Translations under genes and position numbers: made by a program
Shown: positions 6,479 to 11,259 of the stretch, one piece after another
Position numbering within the stretch: position 1 is the first letter of the stretch
How the letters are laid out: each line of letters starts with the position of its first letter
Notes under the pieces: generated by a model
What the model was told of the DNA's origin: nothing
Seen by the model: only the letters and a program-made list of their open reading frames with translations
Databases searched by the model: none
Assembly: GCA_002297645.1 (NCBI GenBank)
Contig: DBMH01000015.1
Location: forward strand, 1 to 11,259
DNA: 11,259 nt
Reading direction: 5' to 3'
Source: Rhodanobacteraceae bacterium UBA703
Lineage (GTDB): Bacteria > Pseudomonadota > Gammaproteobacteria > Xanthomonadales > Rhodanobacteraceae

Positions 6479-6725
6479 TAACAACGAGGGGCGCGTTACC
6501 GCAATCGGAGGCTGTTGCGGATCGTCTCGCAGGAGGACGCAGCTTCCGAGGTGTCCCGTCATCACCCCAACTCGCCCCAAATGGGCGATACCTGCTCTTC
6601 CTCCTGCCTGCGAATCTGGCTTCCCACCCGACCGGTCCCATCTTCCCCCTCTCGCTGCACCGCAAGAATCCTCGCGCCGCCGTCGGTGGTAGCTTTGTGG
6701 AAAAGCGGGGACGCGAGGGGGCGTC

Positions 6726-7673
6726 ATGCGCATCGGTATCGTCGTCGATTCGGCCTGCGATCTTCCTTCCGGGTTCCTCGAAAGGCACGCCGTCGTCGTG
6801 CTGCCGATCGAGGTCCGGCTCGGCGGCGAGACGCTGGTCGACGATCGCGATCCGGAGGTGTGGCAGCGCTTCCTCGACCAGGATCTCGGCGCGCGCGGCC
6901 ATGCGGCCGAGACGGAGGCGTACTCGGTCGAGCAGATCCGCGAGCTGTTCCTCGGCCGCCTCGTGCTCGACTACGACTGCGTGTTCTGCCTGACCATCGC
7001 GTCGTCGCGCAGCCCGATCCACGCCAACGCGAGCCGGGCCAGCTTCTCGATCCTCAAGGACTACCGGCCGATCCGGCACGCGGCCAACGTGCCGGGCCCG
7101 TTCCTGATGCGCGTGATCGACACCGAGAACCTGTTCGCGGCGCAGGCCGTGACCGCGGTCGAGGCGGTGCGGTTGCGGGCGGAAGGCAGGAACCCGGGGC
7201 AGATGCGCGAGCGGCTCGAATTCCTGGCGCGCAACACCTACGGCTACATGCTGCCGCGCGATCTCTACTACCTGCGGGCGCGGGCGCAAAAGAAGGGCGA
7301 CCGCAGCGTGGGCTGGCTCAGTGCCGCGCTGGGCACCGCGCTGGACATCAAGCCGCTGCTGCGCGGCTACCGGGGCGAGACGGGGCCGGTCGCGAAGCTG
7401 CGCGGCTTCGAGCACGGCGCGGAACAGTTGTTCGACCACGTCCGCCAGCGCGTCGAAGTTGGCCTGCTCGCCCCGACCGTGTGCGTGAGCTACGGGGGCG
7501 ACCTCGCCGAACTGGCGGCCCTGCCGGGCTACGCCGCACTGAAGGCGACCTGCGCAGCGCACGACGTCGACGTGTACGAGAGCCCGATGAGCATGACCGG
7601 CATGGTCAACGTCGGCACCGGCGCGGTCACGCTCGGCTTCGCGGCCGAGGAATACGAATTCTCGACCGGTTGA
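6726..7673 (+). CDS. DegV family protein (fatty-acid-binding, FakB-like)
   Basis: A soluble protein of 315 residues, close to the usual 280-320 of the family. DegV/FakB proteins hold a fatty acid in a closed pocket; in Gram-positives they present it to the kinase FakA, while in Proteobacteria the role is mostly unknown. Motifs: the N-terminal strand and turn IGIVVDSACDLP at 3-14, DTENLFAAQ at 132-140, DIKPLLRGYRGETGPVAKLRG beginning at 207, and the closing NVGTGAVTLGF at 295-305. Two points deviate from textbook members: the middle motif reads TIASSRSPIHANASRA (90-105) instead of the usual S-GT-SA form, and the final motif has Asn295 where His is common. Start at 6726 has GAGGGG about five bases upstream. 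No FakA-like gene is nearby, so it stands alone; it converges on the MHYT operon, sharing a palindromic terminator. Confidence 0.88.
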   Translation: MRIGIVVDSACDLPSGFLERHAVVVLPIEVRLGGETLVDDRDPEVWQRFLDQDLGARGHAAETEAYSVEQIRELFLGRLVLDYDCVFCLTIASSRSPIHANASRASFSILKDYRPIRHAANVPGPFLMRVIDTENLFAAQAVTAVEAVRLRAEGRNPGQMRERLEFLARNTYGYMLPRDLYYLRARAQKKGDRSVGWLSAALGTALDIKPLLRGYRGETGPVAKLRGFEHGAEQLFDHVRQRVEVGLLAPTVCVSYGGDLAELAALPGYAALKATCAAHDVDVYESPMSMTGMVNVGTGAVTLGFAAEEYEFSTG

Positions 7674-7697
7674 GCGCCGGAACCGGTTCCGGCGCTC
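7672..7697. terminator. perfect 26-base palindrome between convergent genes, bidirectional terminator
   Basis: GAGCGCCGGAACC is followed directly by its exact reverse complement. The palindrome begins inside the DegV stop codon (TGA at 7671-7673) and ends nine bases before the MHYT stop at 7707. It can fold from both transcripts. There is no T-run on either side, so termination may be Rho-assisted, or the main role may be blocking read-through or stabilising 3' ends. Confidence 0.6.
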
Positions 7698-7706
7698 GTC
7701 CCGAAG

Positions 7707-8948
7707 TCAGGCGCGGCGCTGCGACCGCTCCTGCGCCGGCGCCACCGGCGGCGCGAAGTGCTCGGCCATCGTGGACTTCGGCGCGGCGCGCAGCAGCAGC
7801 CACTGCGCGTTGTTGCCGTCGCTGGGGCAGTGCGCGCTGTTGGTGGTGAACCGGTAGCGCCCGTCCGCGGCGAACTCGCGCGCGAACTGCTCGATCAGCG
7901 GCGAGCTGCGCTTCGTCACGTCGTCCACGCGCCCGTCGACCATCACGACCAGGTGCTCGGGCTGGGTGCGGGCGACGACGGCGCCCGGCAGGTTGCGCTG
8001 GATGCGCTCGAGCAGCGACGTCATGACGCCGGGCGTCGGTGCCGAGCCGTCGCTTCCCTCGACGCGGAGCGTGATCAGCGAGAAACCGTCCGCGGTCCGC
8101 GTGCGGATGCGATCGACGATCAGCTGCGAGAGGCGGGCGCGGTTCGGCAGGCCGGTCTCGCGATCGACGAAGGCCAGCGTCTGCACGCGCACGTCGCGTT
8201 CGCGCTCGGCGCGGCGCGCCAGGGACAGCTCGCGCGCATCCATCAGGGTGAATGCGATGCCGAAGCCGAGGATCAGCAGCGCGCCGACCGTCGTCGGCAC
8301 GGGCAGCATCGCGGCCGGCAGCTGGTTGCCGGAGAAGCAGAACGCGCCGTCGACGAACTCCGCCGCCGCCATGCCGGTGTAGTGCATGCCGCACACCGCG
8401 ACGCCCATGACCAGCGCGCTGCCGAGCATCAGCGCGGCGCCGCGCATGTTGAACGCGAGCCACAAGGCGGCGCACGAGGCGACCACCGCGATGACCACGG
8501 AGATCGCGACCACGCTGCTGTCGTAATGCACGGTCGCCGCCATGCGCATCGCGGCCATGCCGGTGTAGTGCATGCCGGCGACGCCGAGGCCCATGAAGAG
8601 GCCGCCGAGGCCGAGCTTCGACCAAGCGAACACGCCGCTGCCGGCGACACCGAGGCCGACCATGCACGACACCATCGCGATCACCGCGGACAGCACGGTC
8701 AGCGCGAGGTCGTAGGTCACCTGCACGTCCATCTGGCAGGCCAGCATCGCGATGAAGTGCATCGCCCAGATCGCACCGCCCATGGCGGCGCCGGAGGCGA
8801 GGACGGCCTGCGTCCGATCGCGCTGGTTGCGCGCTGCCGGGATGCCGATCGCCAGTTGCAGCGCCGTGTACGAGCCGAGTACGGCGACCAGGTACGACAG
8901 GGCGACGAGCATCGGGTCGTGAATGCATTGGATGGCGTGGTCGTGCAT
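7707..8948 (-). CDS. MHYT-domain membrane sensor with a degenerate GGDEF domain
   Basis: An inner-membrane protein of 413 residues. Hydrophobic segments fill residues 12-235, about seven helices, and carry the three MHYT-family motifs: MHFIAM at 63-68, MHYTGM at 126-131 and MHYTGM at 188-193. The His/Met residues of MHYT domains are proposed to bind copper and sense a diatomic gas (O2, CO or NO). A cytosolic part follows: DRETGLPNR at 262-270 matches the D-x-LTGLPNR start of GGDEF domains, but where GGDEF should stand the sequence reads TQPEH (328-332, in RTQPEHLVVMVDG). It therefore cannot be an active diguanylate cyclase. The last 50 residues diverge and are rich in Ala/Arg/Pro. The ATG at 8948 has GGAGGA seven or more bases upstream; the frame stays open to 9284, but that part overlaps the preceding gene. 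It is the second gene of an operon, 32 bases after the ACT/V4R gene. Confidence 0.9.
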   Translation of the reverse strand: MHDHAIQCIHDPMLVALSYLVAVLGSYTALQLAIGIPAARNQRDRTQAVLASGAAMGGAIWAMHFIAMLACQMDVQVTYDLALTVLSAVIAMVSCMVGLGVAGSGVFAWSKLGLGGLFMGLGVAGMHYTGMAAMRMAATVHYDSSVVAISVVIAVVASCAALWLAFNMRGAALMLGSALVMGVAVCGMHYTGMAAAEFVDGAFCFSGNQLPAAMLPVPTTVGALLILGFGIAFTLMDARELSLARRAERERDVRVQTLAFVDRETGLPNRARLSQLIVDRIRTRTADGFSLITLRVEGSDGSAPTPGVMTSLLERIQRNLPGAVVARTQPEHLVVMVDGRVDDVTKRSSPLIEQFAREFAADGRYRFTTNSAHCPSDGNNAQWLLLRAAPKSTMAEHFAPPVAPAQERSQRRA

Positions 8949-8980
8949 GGCAAATCCCTCCTCCGGTGAGTGCGGAACGG

Positions 8981-9751
8981 TCAGGTACCGAACGTGAAGA
9001 TGCAGGCGTCGGCGCCGGTGTTGCGGCAGAAGGTTTCGACGACGCGCGGGCGTCCGAGATGCCCTGGTTCGTTGAAGAGCCCTTCGAGGCATCCGCGCAG
9101 GAAATGGCAGCTCGGTCCGCGATGCAGGCCGATGCCGGTGAACGGGCTGGACTTGATGCGCAATGCGTCGCCGTCGAGCTCGGTGTCGCGCAACAGTTGC
9201 CTCATGGCCGGCAAGGCGATGTGCTTGACCGAATCGGCGAGATTGAGGCGTGCGCCGAGCGCGAAGTCGCGCTTGTAGATCCACGCGCCGAGGCGCGTCC
9301 CCGCATAGCGCGTCGTGGCTTCGCGATGCGCCGGCGAGATCTCGTGCTCGAACGCCAGCACGCGGCTGAAGATGTCCGGGTATTCGCGTGCCAGCGATCC
9401 GAGCAGCGCTTCGACGCGCCCAGGATCCGGTGCGGCGGTGGCGGCCTCGACGCGCGGCTCGGACACGGCGCGTGCACGCGCGGGCTCGGGAGCCGGTGCC
9501 GCGCCGGCGTGATGGGCGTCCACGGCGCTCGCCTCGAAGCTCTGCACCAGCGGATGGCTGCCGAGCCGATCTTCCAGCGTGAGCAGGTTCGTTTCGGGCC
9601 CGCGCACGACCATCGTCAGCACGACACCCTCGTCGGTCCGCGTCATGCGCTGGCGCTGCAGCGTGAAGCCGCTGGCGACGATCAGGCGCCCGAGTTCCAG
9701 AAGAAGTCCTTCCCGGCGATCGGATACGACGCGGAACTCGATGTCGGCCAT
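8981..9751 (-). CDS. ACT-like plus V4R-like domain protein
   Basis: A soluble protein of 256 residues. Residues 1-75 (IEFRVVSDRREGLLLELGRLI onward, then VVLTMVVRG and a LEDRL helix) look like an ACT-type domain, with its typical beta-alpha-beta-beta-alpha order. An Ala/Pro/Glu-rich linker spans 76-108. Residues 110-256 resemble a V4R (4-vinyl reductase-like) domain: helices, GxxLGAWIY at 151-159, then CHFLRGCLEGLF at 215-226 and ETFCRNTGADACIF at 239-252. Cys215, Cys221, Cys242 and Cys250 follow the V4R spacing and may bind zinc or a redox ligand. Start at 9751 has GAGGGAG close upstream. It is first in an operon with the MHYT sensor, which suggests a cytosolic partner in the same signalling route. 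The ACT call is from fold-like pattern only; the V4R call is better supported. No DNA-binding domain is seen. Confidence 0.7.
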   Translation of the reverse strand: MADIEFRVVSDRREGLLLELGRLIVASGFTLQRQRMTRTDEGVVLTMVVRGPETNLLTLEDRLGSHPLVQSFEASAVDAHHAGAAPAPEPARARAVSEPRVEAATAAPDPGRVEALLGSLAREYPDIFSRVLAFEHEISPAHREATTRYAGTRLGAWIYKRDFALGARLNLADSVKHIALPAMRQLLRDTELDGDALRIKSSPFTGIGLHRGPSCHFLRGCLEGLFNEPGHLGRPRVVETFCRNTGADACIFTFGT

Positions 9752-9824
9752 GACTCCCTCAAGCGGCGCTGCACAATCCGGCGACCGCCACCGCTATCCG
9801 GAAGCGGCGGGGCCGTCACTCGAT

Positions 9825-9844
9825 TTCACAGTTATATTTGTGAA
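9825..9844. promoter_or_regulatory. palindromic operator candidate over the -10 box
   Basis: TTCACA, eight bases, then TGTGAA form a perfect six-base inverted repeat that encloses the minus-strand -10 hexamer. TTTCACA recurs at 9867-9873, 43 bases (about four helical turns) from the first copy at 9824-9830. A protein bound here would cover the promoter and act as repressor. The arms face outward relative to the CRP site TGTGA-N6-TCACA, so it is not a CRP box. Confidence 0.4.
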
Positions 9845-9859
9845 GAGCATGTCTGTAAG
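9831..9859 (-). promoter_or_regulatory. sigma-70 promoter of the V4R/MHYT operon
   Basis: On the minus strand CTTACA (4 of 6; 9854-9859) is followed after exactly 17 bases by TATAAC (5 of 6; 9831-9836). Transcription should start near 9824, giving a leader of about 70 bases. The AT-rich -10 stands out in this GC-rich region and is overlapped by a palindrome. Confidence 0.55.
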
Positions 9860-9879
9860 ACGCTGGTTTCACATGGAGT

Positions 9880-9893
9880 TTGATCCACGTCAC
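9880..9893. promoter_or_regulatory. FNR/Anr/Dnr-like box in the divergent control region
   Basis: TTGAT-CCAC-GTCAC matches nine of ten defined positions of the Anr/Dnr-type site TTGAT-N4-GTCAA. Its centre is about 62.5 bases upstream of the predicted minus-strand start near 9824, close to the -61.5 class I activator position. The same TTGATC could also be a -35 for ppc, with TGTACT at 9904-9909 after 18 bases; both readings are possible. Confidence 0.4.
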
Positions 9894-10008
9894 GCGCGAT
9901 TCGTGTACTGCTTCTCATTCTTTCGGTCTCCCCGCTCGGCTTCGCCCCGGTTCGCTGCAGAGCAGCACGACTTGTTAAGCTGATTCCGGATGCAACGGAG
10001 CCGCCCCC

Positions 10009-11259
10009 ATGCAGGAACGCCGTGAAACCGGATTCGAGCCCGAGGAACAGGGCCTGCGCGACGACGTGCGTCGACTCGGACGCCTGGTCGGAGAACTGCT
10101 GGTCGAACAGCAGGGCGATGCGTTCTTCGAGCGCATCGAATCGGCCCGGCACGCCGCGATCCGGCGCCGCGAGAACGCCGCGCCCGTGGCGGATCTGGCG
10201 GACGAGCTGGCCGACCTGGACCCCGCCACCGCCGATGCGGTGAGCCGTGCCTTCTCGACCTATTTCCAGGTCGTCAACATCGCCGAACGCGTGCACCGCA
10301 TCCGGCGGCGGCGCGACTACCAGATCGCCGGGGCTCGCGCGCAGCCGGACGGCTTGCACGACGTCCTGCAACGCCTGAAGGAAGCCGGCGTCGGCGTCGA
10401 CGAGATCCTCGCCGCGCTGCCGCGCATCGACGTCGAACCGGTGTTCACCGCGCATCCGACCGAGGCCTCGCGCCGCGCCCTGCTCGAGAAGGAACAGGAG
10501 ATCGTGCGGGCACTGGTCGCCGACCTCACCGGTCCGCGCACGGAGGCCGAGCGAGCGCGCGACTGGGCACGACTGCGCATGGCGCTGACCAGCGGCTGGC
10601 AGACCGCCGACATCTCGCACGTGCGCCCGTCGGTGCAGGACGAGCTCGCCCACGTCGATTTCTACCTCGCCGACCCGATCTACCGCGTGCTGCCGGTATT
10701 CCACGAAGTACTCGAGGACGCGATGGTCGCGGTCTACGGTACCTGCCCGAGGCTGCCGCGCCTGCTGCGCTTCGCCTCGTGGGTCGGCGGCGACATGGAC
10801 GGCAACCCGAACGTCGGCGCCGACACGATCACGACGGCGCTGCGTACGCAGCGGCGCCTCGTGCTCGCACGCTATCGCCACGAATGCGTCGAGCTGGCGA
10901 AGCTGCTGACGCAGACGCTGGGTCGCGTCGAGGTATCGCCGGAGCTGCTGGCGCGACTCGCCGACTACCGCGCGCGGCTGCCGGACGTCGCCGCCAGGAT
11001 CCGCCCGCGCCACGCCGACATGCCGTACCGCAACCTGCTGCAGCTGATCGGCGCGCGCCTCGCCGCGACCCTGCACGACGAGCCGCCGTCCTATCGCACG
11101 GCGGACGAGTTCGCCGCCGACATCGACCTGATCGCCGCGTCGCTGCGAGCCCACGCCGGCGCGCATGCCGGATGGTTCGCCGTGCGCCGGCTGCAGCGGC
11201 GCATCGCCGCGTTCGGCTTCCATCTGGCGCGCCTCGACGCGCGCCAGGACTCGCGCGTG
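10009..11259 (+). CDS. ppc: phosphoenolpyruvate carboxylase, N-terminal part
   Basis: It carboxylates PEP with bicarbonate to oxaloacetate, the anaplerotic feed of the TCA cycle, in the cytosol as a homotetramer. I read 417 codons before the window ends; E. coli Ppc has 883, so slightly less than half is present. The catalytic histidine motif VFTAHPTEASRR is complete (His149, equal to E. coli His138), as is the VGGDMDGNPNVGADT loop at 259-273, with Met263 where E. coli has Arg, a substitution I take as normal family variation. The N-terminal helices with AERVHRIRRRRDY (92-104) fit the family. Start at 10009 has GGAG eight bases upstream; the ATG at 9990 is out of frame. G/C-ending codons match the host. 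The gene is divergent from the V4R/MHYT operon, sharing 257 bases of control region. The catalytic C-terminal half is not visible. Confidence 0.96.
   Translation, partial: MQERRETGFEPEEQGLRDDVRRLGRLVGELLVEQQGDAFFERIESARHAAIRRRENAAPVADLADELADLDPATADAVSRAFSTYFQVVNIAERVHRIRRRRDYQIAGARAQPDGLHDVLQRLKEAGVGVDEILAALPRIDVEPVFTAHPTEASRRALLEKEQEIVRALVADLTGPRTEAERARDWARLRMALTSGWQTADISHVRPSVQDELAHVDFYLADPIYRVLPVFHEVLEDAMVAVYGTCPRLPRLLRFASWVGGDMDGNPNVGADTITTALRTQRRLVLARYRHECVELAKLLTQTLGRVEVSPELLARLADYRARLPDVAARIRPRHADMPYRNLLQLIGARLAATLHDEPPSYRTADEFAADIDLIAASLRAHAGAHAGWFAVRRLQRRIAAFGFHLARLDARQDSRV

Larger units (their letters stand above)
6182..6725. other. intergenic region between the small gene and degV, no gene seen
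   Basis: Apart from the leader hairpin and the two REP-like repeats I find nothing I can name. Open frames crossing it lack ribosome binding sites and translate to arginine/serine-rich peptides. The promoter of the DegV gene must lie here, but no hexamer pair stands out. Confidence 0.55.

Noticed and set aside
6432..7562. 376-codon minus-strand frame opposite degV
   Set aside because: Antisense shadow; it also runs through the REP-like repeat, giving the typical false peptide.
7627..9284. Long frames overlapping the MHYT gene, including an extension of it up to 9284
   Set aside because: The extension overlaps the ACT/V4R gene, reads as arginine-rich nonsense, and a strong ribosome site precedes the ATG at 8948.
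9825..9844. CRP/Clp binding site
   Set aside because: The half-sites are in the opposite order (TCACA before TGTGA) from TGTGA-N6-TCACA.
9832..11223. 463-codon open frame on the minus strand, opposite ppc
   Set aside because: Antisense shadow of ppc, whose catalytic motifs are unmistakable; the peptide has no recognisable domain.
1..11259. CRISPR array, rRNA or complete tRNA gene
   Set aside because: No regularly spaced direct repeats and no conserved RNA gene signatures were seen on either strand.

Overview
The flanking DNA is GC-rich, with strongly G/C-ending codons (by my count 43 of 60 bases are G+C at 7381-7440). It carries an E. coli-type NADP isocitrate dehydrogenase, a PEP carboxylase, a MHYT membrane sensor and short 'ATCCCCGC..GCGGGGAT-GACGAA' hairpin repeats. 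Together these suggest a high-GC gammaproteobacterium, probably of the Xanthomonadales/Lysobacterales. That placement is an inference from gene style, not from a marker gene.

Layout, left to right. (1) 1-1131, minus: icd, cut by the window edge and missing its C-terminal end. (2) 1132-1926: no convincing gene; it holds a candidate icd promoter, a drop in GC, and a candidate extended -10 promoter just before the next operon. (3) 1927-5712, plus: three overlapping genes of clearly lower GC (30 of 60 bases at 3001-3060). They encode a DUF4297/Cap4-like nuclease protein, a small 'middle component', and a Rad50/SMC-like coiled-coil ABC ATPase. This is a complete ABC-three-component (ABC-3C), Lamassu-type anti-phage/anti-plasmid system and is the main find of the window. 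(4) 5713-5971: several hairpins, which may end the operon and mark the right border of the island. (5) 5972-6181, minus: an unrecognised 69-residue protein. (6) 6182-6725: no gene; two REP-like repeats. (7) 6726-7673, plus: a DegV-family lipid-binding protein. (8) 7707-9751, minus: a two-gene operon of an ACT-like/V4R-like cytosolic protein followed by a seven-helix MHYT sensor with a decayed GGDEF domain. (9) 9752-10008: a divergent control region with a good minus-strand promoter, an FNR/Anr-like box and an unusual palindrome. (10) 10009-11259, plus: ppc, cut by the right edge.

How the parts work together. icd and ppc are housekeeping central-carbon genes (TCA cycle and anaplerosis) and define a stable chromosomal neighbourhood. 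The defence operon looks like horizontally acquired cargo next to icd. By family knowledge, the ATPase and middle component would sense foreign DNA or its ends and release the nuclease. The start of the nuclease gene overlaps none of the flanking genes, and the two downstream genes start inside or at the stop of the preceding gene, so the three products are probably made in coupled amounts. The MHYT/V4R pair is probably a gas- or redox-responsive signalling unit, which fits the candidate FNR-type site in front of it.
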